Positions 22,101-32,764 are shown, numbered from the stretch's first letter. The stretch is 36,372 nt of DNA from Priapulus caudatus (GCF_000485595.1 NW_014577180.1:660097-696468); one strand, 5' to 3'. Numbers and translations are program-made. Notes: generated by a model not told the origin, from the sequence alone.

Positions 22101-22955
22101 TCCGCACTCACTGGTTCTCTCGATGTAAAATAAACATATAAACATGATTGAATGTCCTTATTTCAAGTAGCCAACATATTATACTGAAGCCGATTTATCC
22201 GTAATATCGTAAGCAGAGATAATTCCCGTGCACATTTTTTACATAATAGAAATTATCAGAAATCAATCGAGTTTTCGGATCAGTAAAATTCTGAAGGATA
22301 TTATCGGTTAGTCGCATACGAGTGAAATTTCCAAGCAAATTCTCAACCCGTGTCTCTCATACAGTTAGTCTCTGTGCGGTCATATTTCTATGTGACATTT
22401 AAGAGCTCCGTGTATTTCGGCGAGTAATCTAAAAGGTGCCCGCACATTCGATGCACATATAATGAATTCACGTTGGTCGTGAATATCAAGTGCGTGAATA
22501 CACACTAGGCGCGAGCAGATGGCGGCTGCGGTGTAGATTGCTTTTTTTGACCAGGCAACTATCACGGTCCACCTGGATTTATGCTTGAGAGAGAGATAAT
22601 AATAGATGCGTATGATGCGCGCGTGCGTGCGTACGTTTCGTCTATTTTAATTAATCTGCTCATGCGTGCTTGAGTGTTTGGGCGTGCGTGGCGTGTGGCT
22701 TCGTAGCATGATACAATAGTAGTCGTTTTATGTTACAGTAATAAACGCTTTTAATGAAATTTCTATCGAGTAATTGCTTATTTCGCTCGGCAGGTGGCGG
22801 AGGACTGGAGGTACGTTGCCATGGTTCTCGACCGTCTGCTTCTCTACACGTTTGTCCTCGTCATTTTGTCAGGCACGCTGTCGTTCTTTGTCAACGCTCC
22901 CGGACTGTTCGAGTTTGTCGACCAAGAAGCAATTATTAATAATTTAAGAAATTAG
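17782..22955 (+). CDS. Nicotinic acetylcholine receptor, non-alpha subunit (5' exon missing)
   Basis: Subunit of a pentameric ligand-gated cation channel of the plasma membrane. The five exons are 17782-17942, 19564-19608, 19778-19887, 20987-21974 and 22794-22955. All introns are GT-AG and the frames join, giving about 487 residues. Numbered from the first full codon, it shows: NQS glycosylation site at 34; loop-D tryptophan in DEKNQIIKTNIWLRHTW; WVPDIVLFNNADGNY; a 13-residue Cys-loop between C138 and C152; M1 about 222-246; M2 with GEK at 251-253 (cation-selective) and leucine at 9'; M3 about 285-308; FLFMKRP near 334; amphipathic helix then M4 in the last exon. There is no vicinal Cys-Cys before M1, so it is a non-alpha subunit, closest in motifs to protostome beta1. 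The exon with the start and signal peptide was not found. The 45- and 110-bp exons are hallmarks of this family. Confidence 0.95.
18545..18735 (+). repeat. TCC/TCA trinucleotide tract in intron
   Basis: Pyrimidine-rich CTCCTC and CATCAT/CTTCAT repeats in the first receptor intron seen. The proline/histidine and lysine/methionine frames are repeat artefacts. Confidence 0.85.
19084..19149. repeat. TA microsatellite in intron
   Basis: Pure TA repeat immediately left of the hairpin element, whose own boundary is TA. Confidence 0.95.
19150..19321. mobile_element. Hairpin MITE (TA-flanked, Tc1/mariner-like)
   Basis: 19150-19223 is the reverse complement of 19246-19321 (TACAGAAAATATTATAATTA versus its mirror), with a 22-bp loop. 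Both ends begin and end with TA, and the left end adjoins a TA microsatellite. Length, full-length hairpin and TA target suggest a Tc1/mariner-type MITE. It lies in a receptor intron. Confidence 0.85.
19564..19608 (+). CDS. nAChR 45-bp micro-exon
   Basis: Acceptor TTTATTTCTAG, donor GTAAGTTT. It encodes DEKNQIIKTNIWLRH in phase 0 on both sides. A 45-bp exon at this place is conserved across nAChR genes. Confidence 0.95.
19778..19887 (+). CDS. nAChR 110-bp exon
   Basis: Acceptor ATTTGCAG, donor GTAAGTCT. It encodes TWNDYQLAWDP through KIWVPDIVLFN and ends two bases into a codon completed by T at 20987. The 110-bp size is typical for the family. Confidence 0.95.
19993..20092 (+). repeat. GGTGGC trinucleotide/hexanucleotide tract
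   Basis: GGT/GGC repeats with GCGATGGC interruptions in the intron after the 110-bp exon. Confidence 0.85.
20987..21974 (+). CDS. nAChR large exon: Cys-loop to MA helix
   Basis: Acceptor TTTTATTTTTCCAG, donor GTGAGG. It carries the Cys-loop, M1-M3 and a cytoplasmic loop of about 125 residues with a histidine cluster (KEHHHPH) and an acidic patch. Reading continues past the donor to a stop at 22010, but the family match resumes only in the 22794 exon, so the splice is preferred. Reading through the intron would give a truncated form without M4. Confidence 0.95.
22794..22955 (+). CDS. nAChR terminal exon: M4 and stop
   Basis: Acceptor TTTCGCTCGGCAG. It encodes VAEDWRYVAMVLDRLLLYTF, the M4 helix and a tail ending in NNLRN before TAG at 22953. 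No AATAAA was evident in the next few hundred bases. Confidence 0.93.
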   Translation: MAEDWRYVAMVLDRLLLYTFVLVILSGTLSFFVNAPGLFEFVDQEAIINNLRN

Positions 22956-24018
22956 CTCAATCTAGCAAAGTGAACACACTCACACCCTTATTGAATATTA
23001 TTTATATGTTAGTTATGCGCACATGTAGTAATGTCGACCTTGTGGTCTTTAGAACGCCTTATCGCAACGCTGATTGACGCGATTTAGACAATTAGGTTTG
23101 TTATTGACGAATCATCGGACAGGTTTCCTTATCGCCGTGAGCGAATCTAAGTAATATTACGTTACATATAGTTTAGGAAATCGTAAATCGTATTGGACAG
23201 ATCTCCAGTTGTATTCGTGTATTTATGTAAATGTAATAGGTTTTTGGCCACATGCTCTCATTATTACATATGCATTATTCATTGCGACATTTGTTTGTCG
23301 GGATTTCGAGTTTTATTGCTTGTGGGTTTAGTTACCAGACGTGACTGGTCGATAACCCACATTTACCGGCTGCGTTCATTTTGAACATCGGTCAAATGCG
23401 CCGAACGTTAGTCTTCAATTCTTGCAGCTCGTATACATTATATGCAATATCTTATGTCAAAATATTATGCGCATGCCGAGAAAATGCCTTGACGGAATTC
23501 TGAGATTTAAATTCAAGTTGGATATGCAACAACCAAATGCACGGAACCATTTTATTTCGTATGTTTAATATTTGCGCAACGGCTGACGAATTTCTTACGC
23601 AATATCTCTACGTCAACTTGCCACGTACCACCCTCATGTGTAGTCTAGTCTGTATATATTGGGAACGATTTCTACTATAGGGCGCCTATACTTACGTCCT
23701 ATTGCTTTCATATTTGCAAAATTACATATTACGTAGATGCGTGTGCGTATGGCAGTATATCGCAGGCTATAGAGCGAAACGTACCTGAATAGTTATAGTA
23801 TTCACGACATGCATCTCGAGTTGTTTGCATGCACCAATAAGGTACGGTAGACTACCATGACAAGGATTACGCGTGCATTCAATTCAACGTCGTTATAGTT
23901 GTATACATATAAGTTCATTTTTTTGCCAGTTATTTGTTTACTCGGTAGTTTACCGGTTTTCGCTTGCAACCGGGACGCCGTCAATAATTGAAATCTCTCG
24001 GGATTATAAAGAGAAGTA
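22956..24018. other. Receptor 3' UTR and intergenic sequence
   Basis: AT-rich DNA following the receptor stop. The 3' end of the transcript cannot be placed. No second gene, RNA or repeat terminus was recognised. Confidence 0.5.
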
Positions 24019-24290
24019 GACGAAGAGTGGTAGATCTAGAGAAAGCGAGAAAGAGAAAAAATAATTTGACGTAGACATAGAGAGAGAAAGAGAAAAGAAG
24101 AGAGCGATAGGATTGAGACAGAGAGAAACAGAAAGATGATAGAGAGGAAGATGGCGCGCGCGAGAGAGAAGAAGAAAAGGAGGAAGAGGAGGCTGAGGGG
24201 GAGGAGTGGAGGAAAAAGAGGAGGAGAGAAGAAGAAGGCGGAGGCGGAGGAGGAGAAGAAAGAGGGGGCATGATCGAGCGAGAGCGGGAG
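24019..24290 (+). repeat. GA-rich purine tract
   Basis: GAGAGAAAG and GGAGGA runs on the plus strand. The left end of the tandem duplication falls within it. Serine/leucine-rich minus-strand frames are artefacts. Confidence 0.85.
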
Positions 24291-24929
24291 TAAGGGGAGA
24301 GAGCAACAGCGAGCGAAAGAGAGGGAGGCGATGGTTAGACATCGTCCGTGGCTTATCACTGCTAGTGTTGACGTTTGCTACTATAGCACGCGCGTGGTAC
24401 CCCACGGCTCACACAGCACTAATACTCGCCGCCACCATTTCGTTTTTCGCTGCGTGCGCGCATGCTTTCGCTATTGATTTTTATTGGCGCTCGGTCGGCT
24501 TGCTGCTTGTACGGTCGACGACATACGGACGAGATGTGTGCACGCGCTGTATTTACTACTACGCACCCGTGACGGGACAGCTCTCGGTAGCAGGCCGCGG
24601 TGCTAGCTGGGATGCAGCGGCAGAAGGTTGCATTGCTTGCAGGCTTTCAGCAGCGTCCACGGTCTGTTATCTGTTGATAGTGCGTGTGATCGCCCATGCA
24701 GGCTCTCCAATGACACTTCCATGCTTCTGTTGCATATGACGACCCTAGGCGGAATGTTAGCGATCCGTCATTCTAGGTTTTTTTCACTCGCCTTGCACTG
24801 TTTTAATGCTTTCGTGTCGAGAACCTTTTGGGTGCTACTCAGAGGAATTTGTGTTATTCGCGCATTATTTTAAACGTTGTTTTAACGCACAATTTACATG
24901 GTCTTCTAATTATGAGTAGGAGTGATCGT

Positions 24930-25330
24930 TAAGGTTACCATTAAAGGTATAGTTGTGACAAGGGCTAAGATTGTCGTTGAGTTATATAGCTAGGTTACTA
25001 TTGGTGTAGGGTCTGAAATATGTTTAGGGTTAAGCTTACGGCCTAAGGTCTATTATTGGGAAGTTCTTAGCTAATATCTGAGTGATACAGTTGATGTTAA
25101 TGTTAATGTTCATGTTAAGGTTGTCGTTTTGGCATATGTTTTCAACGTTTTAAGAAAAAATACTTACGGTTCGGGTTAGCGTTATGATAACTGTTAGGGT
25201 AGCGTTAATGCTTGGGTCATGGTTAATTTAAGGTTTGTGGTTGGGCTGAGGGTTGCAGTATGGCAAAACTGTGGCTACTGCTATAATTATGGTTAGGGTA
25301 AATGCTTACATTCTTGTTGGGTTAAGGAAT
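24930..25330 (+). repeat. Highly degenerate TTAGGG-like region
   Basis: Rich in GGTTA, TTAGGG and GTTAATG variants on one strand, and repeated in copy B at 27712-28060. It may be a decayed telomeric-type array. Weak evidence. Confidence 0.4.
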
Positions 25331-25759
25331 AGTTTGCATTTTATAGAAGTTTATTCCCTACACATTCCGCTTTCATAGTCTTCCTGATTACGGGTACAAC
25401 TGGGCTGCATCATGGGCCTCGATGATGATTTAACTTACCATGACTGTCCTTTTCCTACATGTAGCTGCTTACTAGTACCACCGGCGTAAACGGTCAATAT
25501 CCGAACGCTCTTCAATATCTATTTCTTTTGGCATTATATTAAATGCATCAATAATACTGTCATATTGCATCTGCTTGTATAATATCTTTCCGTCAGTTTA
25601 TATTTCTTGTCGGTTAAAGGTCTACACGGCTGCAGAACTGTATTTACTCTGTATAGTAACGACGACATTTCGATCGTGCTTGACGCAACCCGGCTAAATG
25701 CGATGCGTTCCGGACAAACGTCCGCTCTTTCTCCTCACACTCTCGCTCTCATTCTTTCG

Positions 25760-25863
<104 letters not shown>

Positions 25864-26380
25864 CACTAACTCTATTTGCCTCGCTATTTCACAGCGCGAC
25901 ATATAGGATGACAGACAGCGCAGGTAATTAAAATGATAGAAATTGGGTCATTGATAACGTGCTCCTCATTTCGTTGGTTCCTCAACCTCGTCCGTGCTAT
26001 TACGCCTCAGGGAGCCTACTAATAACGTGGTTTCTCTTCGCGTGCCTTGACTATAGATCATCATATTTTCTGTTGCATAATAGGCGATTTCCGTGGAATC
26101 TTTCTCATTTGGCTATGTTTGACGTGATTATGAAGAGTGAAGTAACCTATTTCAGCCAATTATAATTCTACGTGATAGATTTACAATTATTATTTCAGTA
26201 TTTAATTTTCAATCATCGGGAGGAGGAGGAGGAGGAAGAAAAGGAGGAAGCGGAGGAGAAGAAGGGGGAGGGGGCATGATCGAGCGAGAGAGGGAGTGAG
26301 TGAGGGGAGAGAGCAACAGCGAGCGAAAGAGAGGGATGCGATGGCTAGACATCGTCCGTGGCTTATCACTGCTAGTGTTG

Positions 26381-26746
26381 CTGATAGGGTCTATGTCCCC
26401 CAGGGTACTGCCGGAACGTACCCTGGGTACGGTCCGGTATACTGGAACGTACTCTGGTAACTATCTAGCTGATATGGTTAGGGGTAGGGTTAGGGTTAGG
26501 GTTAGTGTTAGGGTTAGAGTTAGGGTTAGGGTTAGGGAGTAGGCGTAGGCGACTCCCTAGACTCGTTAGTGGAGTAGGCGAGGTACGGTCCGGCATATTA
26601 GATAGTAGTATTTAGTACCAGGGTACGTTCCGGTATACCGGACCGTACCCAGGTACGTTCCGGTATACCGGACCGTACCCAGGGTACGTTCCGGCAGTAC
26701 CCTGGGGACCATAGACCCTATCAGCGCTAGGGCTGGACTAGGTACC
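26381..26746 (+). mobile_element. Fold-back element with TTAGGG core, copy 1
   Basis: Ends are inverted repeats: CTGATAGGGTCTATGTCCCC at 26381 and its mirror ending CCTATCAG at 26724. Next inward come inverted runs of GGTACGTTCCGGTATACCGG type. The centre holds TTAGGG repeats and a GGCGTAGGCGACTCCCTAG segment. Copy A lacks it precisely. The flanks CTAGTGTTG (26372-26380) and CTAGGCTGG (26747-26755) could be a decayed 9-bp target duplication. No coding capacity. Confidence 0.82.
26475..26538 (+). repeat. Interstitial telomeric array, TTAGGG strand
   Basis: About ten TTAGGG units with GTTAGTG and GTTAGAG variants, at the core of fold-back copy 1. Confidence 0.9.
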
Positions 26747-26974
26747 CTAGGCTGGACGTTTGCTACTATAGCGCGCGCGTGGGACCCCACGGCTCACACA
26801 GCACTAATACTCGCCGCCACCATTTCGTTTTTCGCTGCGTCGCAATGCTTTCGCTATTGATTTTTATTGGCGCTCGGTCGTCTTGCTGCTTGTACGGTCG
26901 ACGACATACGGACGAGATGTGTGCACACGCTGTATTTACTACTACGCACCCGTGACGGGACAGCTCTCAGTAGC

Positions 26975-27372
26975 GCTGAATGGGTCTATGTCCCCCGAGG
27001 TACTGCCGAAACGTACCCTGGGTACGGTCCGGTATACCGGAACGTACCCTGGTACTATCTAATATGCCGGACCGTACCCCGCCTACTCCACTAACAAGTC
27101 TAGGGAGTCGCCTACGCCTACGCCTACTCACTAACTCTAACCCTAACCCTAACCCTAACCCTAACCCTAACCCTAACCCTAACCCTAACCCTAACCCTAA
27201 CTCTAACCCTAACCCTAACCCTAACCCTAACCCTAACCCTAACTCTAACCCTAACCCTAACCCTAATCCTAACCCTAACCATATCAAATAGTGACCAGGG
27301 TACGTTTCGGTATACCGGACCGTACCCAGGGTACGTTCCGGCAGTACCCTGGGGGACATAGACCCTATGAGC
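26975..27372 (-). mobile_element. Fold-back element with TTAGGG core, copy 2
   Basis: Same element as 26381-26746. The ends (GGGTCTATGTCCCCC / GGGGGACATAGACCC) match, but the core is in the opposite orientation, including the reverse complement of the GGCGACTCCCTAGAC segment. The flanks CTCAGTAGC (26966-26974) and CTCAGGAGC (27373-27381) differ at one base, a likely 9-bp target duplication. A 9-bp duplication would suit a Mutator-like transposase, as inference. The empty site is at 24591/24592. Confidence 0.82.
27129..27280 (-). repeat. Interstitial telomeric array, CCCTAA strand
   Basis: About 25 CCCTAA units with a few CTCTAA and CCTAAT variants, at the core of fold-back copy 2. Confidence 0.93.
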
Positions 27373-28222
27373 CTCAGGAGCAGGCCGCGGTGCTAGCTGG
27401 GATGCAGCGGCAGAAGGTTGCATTGCTTGCAGGCTTTCAGCAGCGTCCACGGTCTGTTATCTGTTGATAGTGCGTGTGATCGCCCATGCAGGCTCTCCAA
27501 TGACACTTCCATGCTTCTGTTGCATATGACGACCCTAGGCGGAATGTTAGCGATCCGTCATTCTAGGTTTTTTTTCACTCGCCTCGCACTGTTTTAATGC
27601 TGTCGTGTCGAGAACCTTTTAGGTGCTACTCAGAGGAATTTGTGTTATTCGCGCATTATTTAAACGTTGTTTTAACGCACAATTTACATGGTCTTCTGAT
27701 TATGAGTAGGAGTGATCGTTAAGGTTACCATTAAAGGTATAGTTGTGACAAGGGCTAAGATTGTCGTTGAGTTATATAGCTAGGTTACTATCGGTTTAGG
27801 GTCTGAAATATGTTTAGGGTTAAGCTTACGGTATAATGTCTATTGTTGGGAAGTCCTTAGCTAATATATGAGTGATATAGTTGATGTTAATGTTCATGTT
27901 CATGTTAAGGTTGTCGTTTTGGCATATGTTTTCAACGTTTCAAGAAAAAATACTTACGGTTCGAGTTGGGGTTATGATAACTGTTAGGGTAGCGTTAATG
28001 CTTGGGTCATGGTTAATTTAATGTTTGTGGTTGGGCTGAGGGTTGCAGTATGGCAAAACTATGGCTACTGAGCTAAGGGCTACACTGCTGCAGAACTGTA
28101 TTTACTCTGTATAGTAACGACGACATTTCGATCGTGCTTGACGCAACCCGGCTAATGTTTCCACGATGCGTTCCGGACAAACGTTCGCTCTTTCTCCGCA
28201 CACTCTCGCTCTCATTCTCTCG

Positions 28223-28429
<207 letters not shown>

Positions 28430-28785
28430 AGTAGATAATAGGGAAGATAGTAAATTATATATATATCACTAACTCTATTTGCGTCGCTATTACACGGCGC
28501 GACATATAGGATGACAGACAACGCACGTAATTAAATGATAGAAATTGGGTCCATTGATAAGCTGCTCCTCATTCGTTGGTTCCTCAACCCTCGTCCGTGC
28601 TATTACGCCGCAGGGAGCCTTACTATAACAGTTTGTTTCTCTTCGCGCTGCCTTGACTAGTATAGATCATCATATTTGTTTGCGCATAATAGGGCGATTT
28701 CCGTGGATCTTTCTCATTTGGCTATGTTTGACGTGAAAAATTGCGTTGTTCAACCGCTTACGCTTTTACGGCGTTTATTCCGTAT

Positions 28786-29498
28786 ATATATATATATGTA
28801 TATATTACGTATATATCCTATTATATATGGTGTGGTGATTGTGTGTGCGCGGTCTCGCCCGGCGGTTGTGTGGTGGTGTGTGTGTGGTGTGTGTGTTGCT
28901 GTTGGTGTGTGTGTGTGTGTGGTGTGTGGTGTGTGTCGTGTTGCGCTTCTGTGGTGCCGTGCGTGAGTGCCGTGCAGTGCGTGCGATGCAGTGAGTAGCG
29001 TGTTGCGTGGTGCGTGTGCGTCGTGTATATATATATAATAATATAGATAATAATATATATATATATATATATTATGCCTGTGTGTGTGCTGCAGATGTGC
29101 TGTTGTGTGGTGTGTCGTGTGTGTGGTGTGTGTGTGTGTGTGTGTGTGTGTTGTGTTGCATTCGTTTGTGTGCGCGCGCCGTGCGCCTTCCACCGTTCGC
29201 CGCGCGCTCGGTGGGCTGCGGTTGGCAGCGGGGGTTGTTGTTGCCGGTGTGTGTGATGTTGTGTGTGCCTCGTGTTTCTGTGTGTGTGTGGGGGGGGGAG
29301 GCTGTGCGAGCGCTTCCGTGTGGCGCTGCGCGTGTGTGTGTGCGTGCCGTGTGTGTTGTGTGATGTAGTGTGTGCTGTGTGTGTGTGTTTGTGTGTGCTG
29401 TGTGCCGCCTGTGTGTGTGTGTGGTGTGTGTTTTGTGTGAGTTGTTTTGTGCGTTGCGCAGTATGTGTATGTGTAATGTTTGTGTGGGTGTGTTTGAG

Positions 29499-29542
<44 letters not shown>

Positions 29543-29702
29543 GCGTGCCCTGATGTGTGTGTATAGTTTTGTGTGTGTGTATTGTGTGCGTTGTGTGCTT
29601 TGTTTGTGTGTGTGTGTTGTGTGTGAGTGCTATTTGCTGTAGCTTTATGTGTTTGTGTGTGGGGGTGGTGTGTTGATGTTTGTGGTGTGTGTATGTGTTG
29701 TG

Positions 29703-29744
<42 letters not shown>

Positions 29745-29755
29745 CTGTATTCGCG
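28786..29755 (+). repeat. Long degenerate TG-rich tract
   Basis: Nearly 1 kb of GT/GTGTGTTG with GC-rich and TA inserts (29025-29072 is TA-like). It generates very long frames on both strands (histidine/threonine on minus, cysteine/valine on plus) that are not genes. Confidence 0.92.
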
Positions 29756-29760
29756 CGTGG

Positions 29761-30558
29761 TGCACAACCTCACGCAAACACTTTGTTACGATCACGCATT
29801 GTTGAGTAGACGCGCGGTTATGCGCGAAAAAAGTTAGTATATCACGACTAAACACGAGGCTAGTCATCGTAGTAACTTGCCTACTCCTACTTTTCATATC
29901 TCATAAATGGTCATGGAGTGTTTTCCTATCGTTACCTATTAGCTGTTTATTTATAGCTATAATGCTATAATTATATGCTATAAGTTTCAACCTAGTCCAT
30001 TTACAGGTTCCTATTTTCCTTATGCACGCAGCGTCTCGCAATGCTACCACATATAATCACATTTCGGTTGTCACAGAATAAGCTTGAAATACGAGTGTCA
30101 ATTTATGACATCTGAATGGTTAATTTGCAAAAGACACATCGCCATCTTATATGGTTTCGTTTTGGAACACCATTGTTGTTAAACATCATAGTCTGTTAAG
30201 TTGATCATCCTTTAAATAAATTTAAATAAATCGAAAAATTAATAAATATAGATATATTTAGTCTCACCTGTCTGCGTACATATTACTGATTAAAAACTAA
30301 CTTTTAAAAATTATGTTGAGTTTGTACTGTAATAGGCTGTAAACGGGCTGATAAACAGTTCGTATTATTCCACCCTAGGGTGTATGGTGGATGCATCAGT
30401 ATAAAACGTAAAACGTTCGTAACATAACGCGAACATTCGTAAGTTCTGTGACATTTTACCACTGACTGCCTTTACATAATCGAATATGCGTTCCTACGGA
30501 AAATTTCCAGAGAATTCTCCGACGACCTACTGATAATGTGATATTTTTCCACGAAGGC
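29761..30558. other. Unassigned AT-rich sequence
   Basis: No coding, RNA or repeat feature was recognised. A TTTAAATAAATTTAAATAAA stretch lies near 30210. Confidence 0.5.
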
Positions 30559-31155
30559 CGGATACAGGCTTTCCAGCAGTCCTTGACAACATTTTAGGGC
30601 TAATTTTAGGGAGAAATGAAGGTTTTTTTAGGGCTATTTTATGAATTTTTAGGGTTGAATCGAAACATTTTAGGGATAAAATAAGTCACTTACCTTTCAT
30701 AAACATCAACGTGTTAACTTACAGATACAGTTCTATGTGGTATGTGTTCAGTCTACCAGCTATTCCTATCCTCCAAGTCCTCGATACGACTGTACATCAT
30801 CAAGTTTCATGCAAATTAGGCATGTCTTGTACATCCAGCCAGTAACAGGGTCGTAGAATCAGACACTGACGCTTAAGAATCACTGGTAGACTGAGAGTCA
30901 CAATACTTACTCTGTATAAAGATAACTAGAAAACATCCATTACTGATTAGACATAATTACAAACCAAAAGTTCATCATCTCATCACCAAAAACTCCAAAC
31001 ATATCTGTGAATTTTTTTTTTAGGAATTTGAATAAAATTTTAGCCCTTTGTTTAGGAATTGCATACATTTTTAAAGTTTTTTTAGGAACTTTAGGGTGAG
31101 CTTAAAATTTTAGGAACTTTAGGGAATTTTAGGGCCGCTGGAAAGCCTGCGGATA
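30559..31155. mobile_element. TIR transposon remnant with perfect 6-bp TSD
   Basis: The element is 30565-31149. The 13-bp ends CAGGCTTTCCAGC and GCTGGAAAGCCTG are perfect inverted repeats, flanked on both sides by CGGATA (30559-30564, 31150-31155). At 585 bp it has no coding capacity. TTTTAGGG and TTTAGGAA motifs recur 9-10 times in the two subterminal zones (30592-30680 and 31018-31136), in the same orientation at both ends. Subterminal motif clusters are known transposase-binding features of hAT-like elements, but a 6-bp duplication does not fit hAT (8 bp). Family unassigned. Confidence 0.88.
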
Positions 31156-31354
31156 TTGTAATGATATATGCACGCGTGCAAATACACGCAGGCGTGTAGG
31201 TCTACATCTGCCGTGCACGTACGCGCCAACCTAGCTGTGCGCATTTACATGCACATCGGATCTCACATTGAAAAGGTTGGTCCTATCGAAAAGGTTAGCC
31301 CATGTACATCAACAATATAAGTCAACGTGTGGTAGCAGGCTCCACGCTGGTAGA

Positions 31355-31430
31355 CGTGGCCCGAACACACTCGACTAGACTAGACTGACTAAACTGGACT
31401 AGACTAGACCAGACGACACCTGACCACTAT
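31355..31430 (+). repeat. Short GACTAGACTA repeat
   Basis: Variants of ACTAGACTAGACTGGACTAG in tandem. Small degenerate minisatellite. Confidence 0.6.
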
Positions 31431-31506
31431 TAAATCCCTACCTGTTCATTAGCCTATAGAGGGTTCCGCGAATTTTCAAATTATCCACAATGCAACGCCG
31501 CCGGCC

Positions 31507-31737
31507 ATGAGGGTTCCAGAAACCAGTTCAGGCATAGTTCAGTTTATTCGCCTATTAAGCAAATCCATCACAACGCCGCTCTTCTGCGGTGTTGTCAACT
31601 GCAGCAATCGGTATCAGAGAGAGCCACACAGCTTTTTTAGGCTGCCTAGCGTGAGCACAACACAAGGTAAAGTGACGAGAGACCATGCAGGCGGACCACA
31701 GACGTTTGGAGCATCTTCAATAAAAAAGCAATGCTGA
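31507..31737 (+). CDS. THAP zinc-finger N-terminal half (exon or remnant)
   Basis: From ATG 31507 the frame runs 76 codons. Residues about 26-47 read FCGVVNCSNRYQREPHSFFRLP, shown here only by its motif elements: a Cys-x4-Cys pair, then NR, then FFRLP. This is the start of a THAP DNA-binding domain. The second metal ligands (Cys-x2-His), the AVPTIF-type tail and the tryptophan are absent. ACAACACAAG/GTAAAG near 31666 looks like a donor at the point where similarity ends, so the rest may be in another exon. THAP domains occur in host transcription factors and P-element-like transposases. Nothing nearby decides between them. Confidence 0.6.
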   Translation: MRVPETSSGIVQFIRLLSKSITTPLFCGVVNCSNRYQREPHSFFRLPSVSTTQGKVTRDHAGGPQTFGASSIKKQC

Positions 31738-32103
31738 ATGAACACGAAATGTATTTACTACCAATGTTTCTCTACTCTCTTTCTCCTTGTATTGCCGATA
31801 ATTACCTGTAAATGCCGGTCAAATGCTTCTCTGCAACACACAGGTACACCGCACGCCGCTACACATTTCTATATATATAAAGTTATTCAGCCGAATGTGT
31901 GTGTTCGCGCATAACTAGAGAACTCCGCAGCCTAGAGGAAAACTAAAAATATTTTCAGAATCAGCACGTTTGGGAGGGGGTTCTGGCTGAAACAAAAATT
32001 TAAAAAAGTTAAAAAGTTAAACATTCATAAAAAAAATTATTGATCAATAGATGGCGGTCACGTACGTACACACAACATCACGTCTGAATCCATGGTGTAT
32101 AAA

Positions 32104-32200
32104 CGTAATGGCGCAGTGGGCTCATCAGTACAAAATCCGTCTGCTACACCAGGATTCCGGGTTCGAGTCCCAGCTGGGGAACTTATTTTCACCTTTTTTC
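32104..32200 (+). ncRNA. tRNA-like SINE head (Pol III A and B boxes)
   Basis: TGGCGCAGTGGG (32109-32120) resembles a type-2 A box, and GGTTCGAGTCC (32159-32169) is a near-perfect B box about 50 bp later. TTTTTT follows at about 32192. A complete cloverleaf with paired acceptor stem is not apparent, so a tRNA-derived SINE or tRNA pseudogene is more likely than a functional tRNA. Confidence 0.6.
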
Positions 32201-32345
32201 CTTTTTAGTATGTATTATTTTTAATTTTTAATTTTTTATTTATAATTATTAAATTTATTATTATTTTTAATTTATTATTTTCTAGTTTTATTAATTATTT
32301 TATTTTAATGTTTTTTATCATATTGATTTCTTGATTATTGTTTTA
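32200..32345. repeat. AT-rich block preceding satellite
   Basis: TTTTAATTTATTATT sequence ending in TTTACTGTTTGGG. A similar block recurs at 32610-32772 before the next satellite array, so it belongs to a larger repeated unit. Confidence 0.6.
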
Positions 32346-32349
32346 CTGT

Positions 32350-32595
32350 TTGGGTGATGGCATGGAGATGGATGCATGGGATGGCATGGGATGGCATGGG
32401 ATGGCATGCGATGCGGATGGATAGGATGGCCTGGCATGGGATAGAATGGATGCGGTGCGATGAGATGGATGAGCATGGCAGTGGCATGGTCTGGCAGTCT
32501 GAATGTGAGATCTGGATGGGATGGGATTTGATGGATGCGTGCGATGGATGGGATGGATGGCTATGGAATGGGATGGATGGATGCCTGGATTCATG
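32350..32595 (+). repeat. GGATG/ATGGC satellite, array 1
   Basis: Pentanucleotide GGATG and ATGGC variants. It ends in GGATTCATGTAATAGATAAG, related to the ends of arrays 2 and 3. Confidence 0.88.
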
Positions 32596-32764
32596 TAATA
32601 GATAAGTTTAGATTCCTTTTTTTCCTTTTTTCTCTTTACCTACCCTTAGTATGTATTATTTTTTATTTTTTTATTTATTTATATTATTGTATTTATTTAT
32701 TAATTATTTTGTTTGATTAATATTTTTTTTTTAATGTCTTTTTTTGATTTTCTTATTATTTTAC

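Noticed and set aside
24206-24739. 177-codon plus-strand frame starting in a GA-rich tract
   Set aside because: The first third is purine-repeat translation. In duplicate copy B the frame is interrupted by the element insertions, and no domain is recognisable.
27124-27450. Minus-strand frames rich in Val/Arg or Gly/Leu, and plus-strand Asn/Pro
   Set aside because: Translations of the CCCTAA telomeric array inside the fold-back element.
28821-29897. Longest open frame in the window (about 358 codons, minus strand, histidine/threonine-rich)
   Set aside because: It is the translation of a degenerate CA/TG tract. The composition is almost entirely His/Thr and the plus strand is equally open.
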